From positions 17,063,994 through 17,127,993 of the forward strand of contig OY735203.1 in NCBI GenBank assembly GCA_963457665.1: DNA of 64,000 nucleotides. The letters are read 5' to 3'. How positions within the stretch are numbered: the first letter of the stretch is position 1; the number at the start of each line of letters is the position of its first letter. Source of the DNA: Thysanoteuthis rhombus (Eukaryota > Mollusca > Cephalopoda > Oegopsida > Thysanoteuthidae). Positions 47,333 through 63,390 of the stretch are shown here, piece after piece. The notes below the pieces were generated by a model. It was not told the origin of the DNA. It ran no database searches and was given only the letters and a program-made list of their open reading frames with translations. A program made the position numbers and the translations under genes.

Positions 47333-48272
47333 ATCAATAATTTTTCGTTCTCCCTCAGTTCTGTATATCAGTCATTGCATAACCTGCATATGTATTCCTT
47401 TCTTTTTATTCATATCCATCAAGATGAAAATCCAACATTGAATAACTTGAACATGTATTTCCTTTCTTTTTATTTATATTCATCAAAATGAAAACGTATA
47501 TAGATATTGATTGATGTGTCTCCGTCTCGCTCACAATAACTACATAATGATTTTCCAACTATCTATCGGAAGCCTAATTTAGACGTATTACTCAAATCAA
47601 TAACTTAGTAAATTTAGACGCCACGACTTTAGAAACGATAGGAGGCGTCACCATCTTTGAACCATTAATCAAATCTCCTCCGAGATTTACGATCTTTGGT
47701 TCTAAACTGGAAACCATTAACTGTTCTAATGAAATATTGGATTCTGTTAAAGTAAAGAAGGGGAGATTACTGTGATTGGCTTCATTGCTGAACTCATTAA
47801 CGTAAATTGATGCGCTTCGTCAGAGGAGCTGTTGGGTGTACAACAACGTCAAGTCAAATGTACGCGTCAAAATATAGGATTTAAATGGTGTTCAGTGGTG
47901 TACAGAGGGATTTTGTGCCTTTGGGCATGGTTCCTTGAGGGACTCTCGCCAACATTTTGTGAGATCACATTATTATATTATGTCAGTAAAAATTCTGTAG
48001 CTAAAAAAAGAAAATGAAGCTTTTTGAGGCCAGGGCTGTTTTCAAATATCCTGCAACCCCTACGATGACTTTTGCCCCTGATGGTGCTTGCTTTTTTTCA
48101 GTCAGTCCTCGGTGGATGTTTGACGTCTAAATCCTCATTGGGTTTTTCCTTGTGTCATGATTGTTTAGCTCATTTTCTTTTTATTTTACGATCTAGAGAT
48201 GCAAAAGAGGCCTGAATGTTGCAGTAAAAAGCAACAACAACAACAACAACAAAAGAAAAGATGAAAGAGAAA
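47333..48272. other. Intergenic sequence, nothing recognised
   Basis: Contains a short (AAC)n run at 48233-48253. Confidence 0.4.
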
Positions 48273-48307
48273 TTGATCAAAGATTGATAGAGTCAATCTT
48301 TGATCAA
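48273..48307. repeat. Perfect 15-bp inverted repeat with 5-nt loop
   Basis: TTGATCAAAGATTGA (48273-48287) and TCAATCTTTGATCAA (48293-48307) are exact reverse complements separated by TAGAG. Transcribed, this would form a stable hairpin. No function is evident. Confidence 0.85.
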
Positions 48308-48679
48308 AGTGGAAACAAGTGGGGTGGAGAAAGATCTTATCGCAGGATAGAGAAGGGTAAATGGATTGACTTCAAAGACATCTGCTGGTTGGCATCTGCG
48401 GCCGAGTTCAAGTCAGAGGTGCTCTTAGGGATACGGCATGCAAGTTCATAACTCATTGGTGAGTTCTGTTTTTTCTGACCCATCCATTTATTCATCGGGT
48501 AAAGAATGGAAACAAATAAAATTCGATAGAATGCAATGAAATCGGATGAAAGAGAAACTTGTAAAATAGTGAGAGTAGTTATATCCAATGTCAAGATAAA
48601 TGTTAACAGCACTGATGGAACGTTGAAATTGAAACTACAGGGATAGGGATGTTGGAATGGGAAGAAGACCAGAGGGCTG

Positions 48680-48685
48680 GAAAGA

Positions 48686-48732
<47 letters not shown>
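48680..48732. repeat. (GATA)n(GA)n microsatellite followed by a G run
   Basis: Short GATA block, then a GA array, then a run of about nine G. Confidence 0.95.
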
Positions 48733-48740
<8 letters not shown>

Positions 48741-48974
48741 AGTTTGTGCTGCCTCTGAAATAAATACTGTACAATAATTTCATTTCCCGACATATTTCGG
48801 TAAAGCAAAAAGGTAAGCTAGAACAAATCTTTGAAATCATCTAGGGCATCACCAAATCCATACATACAGGCTTTCTAGCAGCGTTCCATAAGCCACGATC
48901 GGCTACTTCGACGAACATCAACGATACATGGATCTTTTTTGAAATGTAGTCCCTTGATTGAGTTCCTTATTTAG

Positions 48975-49342
48975 AGTTAAAGTATCAAACCAAACCAAAA
49001 GATTAGCTCAGAACTAAGAACAACAGAAAGTGCACAAGATAGGATCATGCTTAACATCACAATCAGGAGTTTAAGTACAGGACGCATCATTAGACAACAA
49101 ACATTGATCGATAATATCAAAACACTTAGAAAGCACAAGTGGCAATAGACCGGCCATCTTGAAACAATGGCAGACAATGGCTGGGCATCATGAGATCAAA
49201 AAAGGTTGATGCAGGACTGAAGTCAGCAGAAACATCAGATAGCATCGCGATTTAGTCAAATTCTGAGGATTTCAGCTGTGCGATGCCTTCGATTGAGAGG
49301 TCCAGCGACGGACGTTACTGGACTGAGGATGATGATGATGTG
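48975..49342 (+). pseudogene. RTE-type LINE 3' end, decayed copy
   Basis: CAGAACTAAGAACAACAGAA, AGATAGGATCATGCTTAACA, ACCGGCCATCTTGAAACAAT, GCGATGCCTTCGATTGAGAG and a short (GAT)n end follow the RTE C-terminal region and 3' end seen at 27440-27829. No frame is open for more than a few dozen codons. It is 5'-truncated and one of the more diverged copies. Confidence 0.7.
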
Positions 49343-49484
49343 AGACATCTTACCTTTTGGATTGACATAATGATATATCTGTTAAAGTGTCTGTATCATT
49401 TAGAATGACGCAAGAATCCTTCCTTCATTAGGATTGTTGATCCTAATCAGTATAATAATGATAACACTTGCAGTGATACTGGTA

Positions 49485-49640
49485 ATGCTCTTCCAACTTC
49501 GGAATAGAGAATCCTGGTAGGTGAGGAATTATGCGTGAGTGAATATATCACAAATTCAACCCTACTCACCGTCTAGTTCTGTGCAGGGCAGAGATAAGAC
49601 GCCAGCCTCGTAGTCTGAAGCAGAAATCCTAGCTCATGGT
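49485..49640 (+). repeat. Dispersed repeat family A, copy 3, left part
   Basis: TGCTCTTCCAACTTCGGAAT, CCCTACTCACCGTCTAGTTC, GCAGGGCAGAGAT and GGTACTGGATGAGGT match family A copies 1 and 2. The terminal module is absent here and found instead at 50683-50750, so a 1 kb block separates the two parts. Confidence 0.6.
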
Positions 49641-50682
49641 ACTGGATGAGGTATTAATTTACTGTCCCACCCCCACAAACTGTGACGCAAGGTCGAGGCT
49701 TAAGGTGGGGAAAATAGGAACCATCCATCCAAAAATTGCTCCTGCCGACATGGCTTTGATTTACTAGGGCAAGTGTCAGTACCGGCGCCTTGGTCCTTAC
49801 TGGGGAACATATACAACAATTTGATCCAGCCAAAAAGGCCAGAAAAGGGTACAGGACGGGGTGTTTATTCGCTGTCCCACTAGGTCGAGGGTTAACATGG
49901 AAAGAATAGGATCTATTCATCCAAAATTAACTCTAGCCGACGCAACTTTGGTTGCCAAGCGACTGCAGAAGCTAAAACAACCTCGGCTATTTTAGCGTCA
50001 GGATGATCCTAACCTGTTCCTTTAAGTGCAATTGGGCAGAGCTGCCCCGGGGCACCACCTATTTGCTGTCCCATCACAGCAAAATGTGACACAAGGTCGA
50101 GGTTTAACGTCCGGAAAATAAGAGCCCTCCATCCAAAAATGGCTCCAGCCAACGCGACTTTCGTTGCCAAGCGACCGTAGTTGCTAAAACAACCTCCACC
50201 ACGAAAGTGTCAGGACAATCAAAACTTGATCCTTTAAGTGCAATGGGGCAGTGCTGCTCCGGAGCAACGGATCCCGTGCAGCTGGGCTGAGTAATAATTG
50301 GAGAGCCCAAGGACGAGTCCAAATGCCTCCAATGCACATAGCAGTGCACAGCCTCAGTGAAACCTCATTGGCTAACGCATTCTACCGGCGCAATCGGTCT
50401 TTGATGTCGACCACAACAATCTCCAGCCCATTCGACGGGCAAGAGTCAGTACCTGCGCCCGTGTCTCTATCTTGGAAAAGATACTACGCTTTGATCCTGC
50501 CAAAAAGGCCAGAAAAAGGGTGCAGGATGGTCTACTCATTCGATGTCAAACCACAACAAAATGTGACACAAGGTCTAGGCTTTACGTGGGTAAAATAGAA
50601 GACAACCCCCAAGAAGGCTCCAGTCGACGTGGCTTTAATTCGTTAAGCAACCAAAGCAACCTCTCTCACGAAAGTGGGATGG
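49641..50682 (+). repeat. GC-richer composite block of degenerate internal repeats inside family A copy 3
   Basis: Three sequence modules recur. Module 1 (TGTGACRCAAGGTCGAGG, then CCATCCAAAAATGGCTCC) occurs near 49681, 49882, 50088 and 50564. Module 2 (GTCAGTACCGGCGCC, then GATCCWGCCAAAAAGGCCAG) occurs near 49775 and 50446. Module 3 (TCCTTTAAGTGCAATTGGGC) occurs near 50019 and 50231. The block has no long frame. Position between the two halves of a family A copy suggests either an insertion or a longer parent form of family A whose short copies are internally deleted. Confidence 0.6.
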
Positions 50683-50760
50683 GGTAATGGATAGTCCATA
50701 GCCACACTGGAGAGATGTAATACAACAAAGCAGCTGTCTGTGGATTACACCATTATTTGA
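50683..50760 (+). repeat. Dispersed repeat family A, copy 3, terminal module
   Basis: GGGGTAATGGATAGTCCATA, GCCACACTGGAGAGATGTAA and TACAACAAAGCAGCTGTCTG match the ends of copies 1 and 2. It is followed by ATTATTTGATTATT and a (TA)n array. Confidence 0.65.
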
Positions 50761-50761
50761 T

Positions 50762-50762
<1 letters not shown>

Positions 50763-50832
<70 letters not shown>
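50763..50832. repeat. (TA)n microsatellite, tail of family A copy 3
   Basis: Perfect TA array. Confidence 0.96.
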
Positions 50833-50838
<6 letters not shown>

Positions 50839-51739
50839 TATATCAGTAGAGGGTGACGGGATCAAAGCTAGGAGAGTTTTGTGAGAGGAAGAGTATATTT
50901 TTTTTATTCTTCTCGTTGTGGTTCTGGCAATTTGAAAACTGTGGATATCACACATAAAAAATAACTGAGAAAAAGACCAATCAACTATTTTTCTCGAGCA
51001 ATCGTTCTCTTCAAGGTGAACCAGTCGACATAAGAACGGACTAATACTAAACCAAACTATACGATAAGACAATAGACTTATCTAAAAGACTAAAACATCA
51101 TAAACTTATGTACACAGTTATAAAAGGAACAAAGATCTATGTTACCGGTACAGGAGCAGAATAGAACAATATGGAAGAAATACCTAAATAAAGCTGAACA
51201 ATATCAAAGTCACGCGCAAGAACAGAGGATACAGAACAACACAGCTGAAGAAAAGAAAGGAGGCAAAATCATAATTAGATTATGGGGGCCGTAGGCAAGC
51301 AAACATGAAAGTGACAAAGAACCAAACAGGAGATCAAATCAGCAAACAAAAAAAAAGGCAAATAAAAAACAAAACAAAAAACAAAAATAAGTAAATAAAA
51401 TAGCAAAAAAAATAGAGAAGAAAAGACTGGGAAAAATCGAACGTCAAATTTCAGATCAATGCATTTGGAATCGGAGCATAAAATTGAATTTTTACCGGAA
51501 TGCCTCGCATGCTAACGCGAGCGGTTTGGTCAAAAGACGTGACCAAATGATCCATGAAATGCATTAGTAACGTCTGTTCGCCCACCAAAAGTGAAAACAA
51601 AATCAATCAGAATGGTCAGGGGAAGTGAGGGAACGCAGAGATTGCTAGTCACGATAGGAGAGGAGAACTTCCACTCACGAGAAGATTTTCCAATTTTAAC
51701 CATTTTGTGATATGTTTTGAGGCCGTGTATTCGATGAAT

Positions 51740-51742
<3 letters not shown>
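50833..51742. other. Intergenic sequence, nothing recognised
   Basis: A-rich stretch around 51340-51420 resembling degenerated poly(A)/CAAAA sequence. Confidence 0.4.

Positions 51743-51826
<84 letters not shown>
51743..51826. repeat. (TA)n microsatellite, about 84 bp
   Basis: Perfect TA array. Confidence 0.97.
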
Positions 51827-51828
<2 letters not shown>

Positions 51829-52526
51829 ACCTATTTTCCGTACTTGTAGATTGTTCAAATACAGATTTTCAGTTGTATATAAATAGAGCCAAACTGCCCT
51901 TACCTCTTCCCTCGAAAATTCGGGAACGTAATATATAGATTCATGCCTTCACATAGCAGAATTAATAATAAGACAAACTTTCTCCGTCGGAGTCTTCCTT
52001 TAGCTTGCTGAGTTGATTTTTCATGCAGTTAAATTAATATTTCAAAAAGAAAATAATGAATGCTGGGGATCGGTGTTCAAACCCAAATGAAATCTGAGAT
52101 TTTAAGAGAATATTTTCTATACAAAAAGATGCACTGGCGTAATAAGGATTGCATTGCTACTTCGTTTCCCTTTTTAAATCCGTATAGATCAAAACTGAGT
52201 TCAGTGATTATCAAGTATGCCGAAGAGTATTCACTACTACTAATAAAACTAGTTAATTTCACTGAAAAAATAAGAAGATATTTGCGGATATTCAGGTTTC
52301 TCCTGCTATCCAGAAAAGAAGCGTTCCTCGGAAAACCTTTCGTGAACCGGATGGCTTGAAGTGGAAAATCGATTACCATTAATTTATACTAAAAAAAACT
52401 TTAAGCTCCCCCAGATGCTTAGGATGGCATATCAGCCTGCGTCATCAGTGATTGTGGTGATGGGAGATGCTGGTGACTAAGGTGTAGAGAAGAGATAACT
52501 ATGGTGTAGAGAGAGAGAGGGGGAGG
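51827..52526. other. Intergenic sequence, nothing recognised
   Basis: Opposed 100-codon open stretches at 52060-52379 on the two strands show no recognised domain. Confidence 0.4.
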
Positions 52527-52601
<75 letters not shown>

Positions 52602-52620
52602 CAGACAGACAGAGACAGAG
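52527..52620. repeat. (GA)n(GACA)n microsatellite
   Basis: GA array of about 70 bp passing into GACA units. Confidence 0.96.
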
Positions 52621-53837
52621 AGATCTAGGAGGAGAAGAAAAAGAAGGCATTTGCCAGCTCTATATCGGCTTGCTGCAAAATAAAAACTGAACGCAATATT
52701 CCGATTTCAAGTTTTTTTAGAGAAAAAATGTGGCAGAAAGCAGACTTTTGATAGACAGGCACTATGTATTTCTGAATCATTTTGGATGTATTTTCTTTGA
52801 ATATCGCATTAGTGGAAGAGTCCATTGTGTAAAATGGTGAGCAGGTGATATCTTTATCAGCAAACTTCCTATATTTGAGTGGAAGAGTCCATACTTATGG
52901 ACAGAGAACCAATAAAATCAAACTGTTCCTCGAACAAGTAGATCACTCAGTTACCTCTTTCCATATATTAATCCTGAACGAACAATGACGACAGGCCAGA
53001 CATCGAAAAGAAAAATCATAAAACGTATATTGACGCTTTAGGCAATATCAGGACTTCGAAAACAATCTTGATTTTCAATACATTTTTTTTTTTGATAGAG
53101 GATAGTCTATTTGAGCAGAAGATGCAATAAAAAAGCTACTAATGAATTAAGATGAAGTTAAAAGTAGTCATGAAATTAAAAATAAAAAAAAAATTCTTTT
53201 TTGTTTACGATTATAAGATATTTGCGGATTCACGCTGAATATATCTATTTTTAATTATGCCTTTGACAATATTGGCGGTAACGAATCTAAAAGGGGTTTT
53301 AGAGTAGTCAGTGATATTCAAAGCAATTTTGGAAACAATCCAAGTCTTCAATTTGAAGGTCACTTTTAATTTCAACAAACAGACGAAAATCCTATGCTAA
53401 GACAGGAGAACAAATCAACGGACTTGTTGGAATATTAGAAAGAAATGAAAAGAAATCCTCAAAGCAAGTCCTTAAAAGTATTGAACTGAATTGGTAATTT
53501 CTTTAACAAATATTTCAAAGGACTTACCGAATGTTAGAGTGATTAAAAAAAAAGCTGGATGAAAATAAGACCAGATGATTCAAAATAGGATCGAAACAAG
53601 ATACTTACTATTGAAATCGCAAACGTAGAAATCAAATTCGGAAGGATCTCAACGAAATCTCTCTCTCTCTCTCTCTCTCTGTTCCACTGTCCGTGTGTCT
53701 CGCAGTATGGAATACTATCCATAACCAATATATTATCATAATACCCTGTATAAAGTAACAAACTAAATGAAATATCACATAATCTATAAATTAAAATTAT
53801 AGCTGAAAGAAGATAGTGTTTGATTAACACAGCTATG
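52621..53837. other. Intergenic sequence with a short (CT)n run
   Basis: A (TC)n run occupies 53658-53681. Nothing else was recognised. Confidence 0.4.
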
Positions 53838-54080
53838 AATCAATGTTATAATAATTGTTCTCCTTTTAAATCCTTGAAACGGTAACATAGTTAACATTTG
53901 ATGCCCCCCAAAATGATTTACGCATTATACTGTAATGTTAAGATCTGCATAAAACCTTAAATGGATAACACAGATTACATAAACAGATATCAGGAAATAA
54001 GTGACTGAAGTGACTCAAAAATATTCCAGAAAAATGTTTTTTAATGTGTTAAGTGCTAAAAGCTGTAAAACTTTCTAGAC
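53838..54080 (+). repeat. Dispersed repeat family B, copy 2
   Basis: TTTTAAATCCTTGAAACGG, ATAGTTAACATTTGATGCCC, AATAAGTGACTGAAGTGACT, CAAAAATATTCCAGAAAAATG and AAAGCTGTAAAACTTTCTAG match copy 1 (1936-2193) in the same order. It ends at the same place, immediately followed by (CA)n then (TA)n. Confidence 0.65.
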
Positions 54081-54299
<219 letters not shown>

Positions 54300-54412
54300 A
54301 CAACTGGTAATATAGACTCATTCAATCCAACAAACTGAATTAAGTAATTCAAATCATAGAATAGAATATTGAATAATGCATTAGGAAACTGAAGTTATAT
54401 GATATATTAATA

Positions 54413-54480
54413 TAAACGTTTTGTTTTTTAAATCCCCAAAACGGCTGCAGAGTAAACAACTAATTAGCCTAACCAGAAAG
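54413..54480 (+). repeat. Dispersed repeat family B, 5' fragment
   Basis: GTTTTGTTTTTTAAATCCCC, AAAACGGCTGCAGAGTAAAC and AACTAATTAGCC match the first 70 bp of family B copies 1 and 5. The rest is not recognisable. Confidence 0.5.
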
Positions 54481-54788
54481 AATAATACGATAGACCATGA
54501 CACCAAAATCAATGTAGAACATAAAAATCATTGAAAAAAAAAGTGCTAAATGAGCAAGTCCATAAAAAAGGATAAGATGACTTATGAAAATAATCAGACA
54601 GCTTTTCTACTTGGAAAACATGAATCATAAAACAAATAAATTACGAAGTATTCGATTTCGATCTGAGTTTAAGTGATTCCAAAATAAATAAAATTACATA
54701 TATTTTGAAAATTCCTTTTTTTGCAAATCCATTCATATATGTATATGGATAAGCATGCAATCAAAACTTAATGCAGAATTGGAAATAA

Positions 54789-54791
<3 letters not shown>

Positions 54792-54853
<62 letters not shown>

Positions 54854-54870
54854 CATATATATATATATAT
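54792..54870. repeat. (TA)n microsatellite
   Basis: TA array with TATG/TACA interruptions. Confidence 0.96.
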
Positions 54871-55108
<238 letters not shown>

Positions 55109-56310
55109 GACAGCAAAAGAGAAAAGATGGACTGATGAGTCTAATTATCTGTCAGGTCAAACAGCGTTTTGCACAGGGCAATTCACATATCTGCAGATAT
55201 CACACCACAAGAAACCTGGAAACCTCTTTTCCAATCTTCTTTTGAGAAAGCTTTTTGTGCCTTGGATTCCTTTTTTGTTGAAGAGCGTCTGAGATATAAG
55301 TGCATAGAAATGGTATGCACAGCAGATATAATCTCTTTCCCTTTATTAAAACGTCTGTTCAATATTTGTAGTCAATGTGTGCAGAAATGTTATGCTGCAA
55401 AATTCACTTCTTTGAGAATTGCAGGCAGGCATTTTGAACACTTATGAAAATACAAGCTTGAATGTTTAAGGATAATTTTGGCCTGGCGTATATGACTAAT
55501 ACAACGATATCATAATACAAGTATGATTATATTAATTGAAATTTTATTCTATACTTTTAGCTACTATGTTTTGTTTGTTCGATTAATTGAAACATTTTAA
55601 GTATTTCTCATTCCCATACGATGCAATTTTGCAAGAGAGTAATATCATGATAAAGTCAAAACTCATTCAGGTAATCCTTTTCTTGGCGTTCTGGTTGAAA
55701 AACGTAAGCAAGCCTGTACACGGCCTCAGTTTATGTCCTACTTATGTACAAGTCAAATCTAGACTTTGTGTATCTTTTCTGGCTATCCATCCAAATATAT
55801 TTCTCCATATGTGCCTCAGTAGGGGCCTATCTGTCATTCAAACGTGATCAGTTTATGTCATTGTCTTATATCTATGTAATTATTATTAAACAAGATATTC
55901 TGAAGCCTTTTGGCACTCTATCATAATTATTTCAGGTTGATTGTAACCATCATTAGCGCTCATATTCTTATCCTGAGAGCGTGCATGCAGCATTTGCAAA
56001 ATCATCAGACAAATTCAAAGATGTTTATTCCAGAATCTTTACAAATCCTCATAATCATCAGAATACTGATTAAAATGTTCCGATCTTTGTATATAACTCT
56101 CTAATGTTCAAATTTGTTTTTATTTTTTCCAATTTGTATCTTTTTTATTTGGTTCATTCTTGGTCAAGTTTGAAGATGCATGAAGATTTTAAATGAATTG
56201 TTTTGAAATGGATTTGATCCTTTTGGCTCTCAGTGTATATACGTATACTGTCCGGCTCGCGACCCTCTAGATGAGTTTTTCACTTGTTTTTAGGTCAAAT
56301 CTAATCAGGG
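55109..56310. other. Intergenic sequence, nothing recognised
   Basis: Overlapping 60-90-codon plus-strand open stretches between 55107 and 56104 have no recognised domain. Confidence 0.4.
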
Positions 56311-58289
<1,979 letters not shown>

Positions 58290-58970
58290 TTTCAACCAAG
58301 AACAATGGGCTAAATAAACTGACATTTGTGATTTAGATGTTTCTATGGGTGGTCTTGATTCAGCGAAGATATCGGACATAATTGGTTTGTATATTCTGTA
58401 TATCATCAACGGAAAAAAAAAACTCTAAGAATATAGGACTCTATCAGAATAACAGCATACTAATTGTAGAAAAAAAGCAACGGGCAAAAATGAAGAAAAA
58501 AAAAAAATACAAAAAAATGAAAAATGAAAATGAAGGCCAACATGGAAATTCTACATTTTTAGGTGTTACTTTCAATCTAAATATCAATACCCATAAGCCA
58601 CATAGGAAAGAAGATTCTGTGATTTCATATATTAACACAAGAACTAACCACCCAAACAAAATAATTGAAAATCCTTAAATCAATAGAAACCAAGCTAATG
58701 TATAACTCCTCGAATTAAACAATTTTCAACAGCGTTAGAAATGCATATCCTAAAGCCTTAAAGGATAGCAGATGTACCAAGACTAGCTTTTAATATGATG
58801 GAAAAGTGAAATCTAATAGAGTAAAACAGAGCAGGAACAAGAAAAGGAAAATCATTTGATATACACCGCCATTCAACCTCCGAGTAAAAACAAACGTAGA
58901 AAAAGTATTCCTCCAATAAATAGAGAACCATTTCCCTCCAGCAACCATTGGGTGAAATATCTATCAAGAA
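58290..58970 (+). pseudogene. Penelope-like RT remnant of a second lineage
   Basis: Across several frame changes the plus strand reads FNQEQWAK, DLDVSMGGLDSAKISDIIGL, NIGLYQNNSILIV, STFLGVTFNLNINTHKPHRK, then SYINTRTNHPNKIIENP, and finally YTPPFNLRVKTNVEKVFLQ with a degraded NHFPP. These resemble conserved blocks of a widespread PLE-like protein family: FDGAEICELVGLY, NIGLYRDDGL, VDFLDVTLNLNTNTYKPYRK, YINTQSNHPPNII and NRKRKIIWFNPPYS with KHFPPNH. This differs from the PLE at 24.5-28.9 kb. Frameshifts and stops are frequent, so it is dead. Confidence 0.6.
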
Positions 58971-59239
58971 AATGAATAAGGAAAAAAGCGTCGAGGTGAT
59001 CCTTGCACGACATTCATCTCAGTACCGAGCAGAATATAGTTCCTATCATTGCAACAAAATGGTTTGGTTTTGTTTGTTTTTAACCATGCATATATATGGA
59101 TAAATACTCACTACATAATAATTCTTCATCAATATCTAATGGAAAAATGAAATGAAATAATAGTCTTGGCATTTGCAAGAGGAAATAGTGAATGTACTAG
59201 GTTTACAATCCTAAAGCTTTCTAGTATGAAATAAAAAAA

Positions 59240-59779
59240 AAGGGCAGGGGCAACCCTTACTTCAAGTGATCTATCCTTGAACCAGCGGTTAGTCATTTTA
59301 TTGGGGAATGTTACTTTCAGAAAAAGCAATAAAATATTCCATCGGATCATCGGTGTCACGATGGACGATTGATCCTGAGCCCTACCGGGCAAATTGTATT
59401 TACATAGATATTCATCATTAATTGAAACTAATATAAAGCAAGCTCGTTCATTTTAGGTTCTACTCGTTTTATTGACGACTTATGTTTTCTTAATGATGGA
59501 GGAGAATTTGGAAGATCGCACTGTTATAAATGTCCCAAGGATTTTGAACCAAAGTGTGGACGTAACGAAATTCAAGTAACATTTCTAGATTTGGATATTA
59601 AAATCGAGGATGGACTGTCTATAAATTGTTTGATAAATGAGATTCCTATCGAACGAATGGCTTTTGAAACAAGCAGTATTCCATCTTATATATTTTGCAG
59701 AACCATATTATCAGGACATTTGAGAAATACCAGAGTTCCCCGTGAACATATTGGTTTTATACCAAAAATGTCCCTTTAA
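59240..59779 (+). pseudogene. Reverse-transcriptase remnant with FIDD catalytic box
   Basis: From 59432 the frame is open for about 115 codons to a stop. It reads LGSTRFIDDLCFLNDGGEFG and later VTFLDLDIKIEDG. FIDD is RT motif C, and FLDLDIKIEDG is the block that typically follows it in a PLE-like RT family (FIDDLCALNDGGEF, ATFLDLDIKIEDGKF). Just upstream, with frame breaks, KIFHRIIGVTMDD recalls the FRQIIGIPMGSDPAPF motif B. The distal part (IPSYIFCRTILSGHLRNTR) still fits SNIPSSIFYSSIGAEILRIAR. It is fragmentary and not expressed as a full RT. Confidence 0.65.
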
Positions 59780-60491
59780 TGGTAGGCATGGTCACTCATG
59801 AAAGCAAAATAAATTGGATTTTTAAAGAATTCAATAAAACCACGACGAGACTACTGATACCTTATCAGCCTAACCATCATGAAATAATAACAAATATTAA
59901 AGAATAAATGAGGGTACCAAAATAGAACAAATAAATAATGTATATTAAAATAAATCAATCTGTATTAACATTAGATGTTATTACCTGCAAAAAAGTGGTT
60001 TGATTTTGTTTCAACACTAGATATAGAAACATACTTTATCTGATGGGTTGAAAGAGAAAACAAATTGATTGGAGCTTGCTAGTATATGTTGTGGGTAAAC
60101 TAACTTCAACATTAATGGAAAAATTGTCAATTTTTTAGTTGAAAATACTGTTAGGGAATCCATTCGAAGTTTCTCTGTGTAATCACTATTCTTGAAGGTG
60201 ATACCATGTTGGTTCGCATACAGTCTGTCATTCGAATCGACACGATGAATTTTATCTTCACATCAATGAAAATTCAGTAGAAGTGACGAGTTAAGCACGT
60301 TTTCGAGGTAATCTACGTAGATGAGCACTGTTTAAAAAGCGTAAACGATGTGCAGTATACAAAAACATCCATTTACAATGCATTATGATGATATCATATT
60401 TAAAATAGAAAAAGTACATATAGGACATAAGATATACATCAAAATCATGGCTGAAAGGGAGGTGGTGTTCGTTCTCCACTGCTGGAATGCA
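59780..60491. other. Intergenic sequence, nothing recognised
   Basis: The first 100 bp may still be RT-element sequence (TTTKRTTTRLL-like), but similarity is not convincing. Confidence 0.35.
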
Positions 60492-60752
60492 ATATTCATG
60501 TAACAGTTTTGTTTTTAAATCCACGAAGCGGTTACATGGTTAACAACTGATGATCCTAACGAGTTGAAATTTACTTTACTGTAAAAATAAGATATTTGAA
60601 AAATAAGGAAAATACAAAAGAAAATTATAGAAGTTACATTGATGGATATATATATATATATTAGGAAATAGGTGAATGAAGGGATGGACGCAAAAAAAAA
60701 AGAGACTTTTCTTTTCAATGTTTAGTATTTAAAGCTGTAAAGTTATCTAGAC
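60492..60752 (+). repeat. Dispersed repeat family B, copy 5
   Basis: CAGTTTTGTTTTTAAATCCA, GCGGTTACATGGTTAACAAC, TGATGATCCTAACGAG, AATAGGTGAATGAAGGGATG and AAAGCTGTAAAGTTATCTAG match copies 1 and 2. Unlike them it is not followed by (CA)n; instead a small TA run (60646-60661) sits inside it, which suggests the tail is variable. Confidence 0.6.
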
Positions 60753-60958
60753 CATAAATATTTATAACACTAAAATTCTCTCTTCTTGCTTTGTAACTTG
60801 CATTTAAAAGTATTTGAAATTCATTCGAAAAATATCAGAAAAAAGGAGGAAAATATCTTGAGTGGACAAGGGAAGATTTGAATAGTTTTATCAGACATGA
60901 AAGCTTTTTCCAAAGTGCTGTGCATTTGGTACCTATCATTTGTGGTCTCTCTCTTTCC

Positions 60959-60961
<3 letters not shown>

Positions 60962-61045
<84 letters not shown>
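60962..61045. repeat. (TA)n microsatellite
   Basis: Perfect TA array of about 84 bp. Confidence 0.97.

Positions 61046-63311
<2,266 letters not shown>

Positions 63312-63388
<77 letters not shown>
63312..63388. repeat. (GA)n microsatellite
   Basis: Perfect GA array of about 76 bp. Confidence 0.97.
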
Positions 63389-63390
<2 letters not shown>

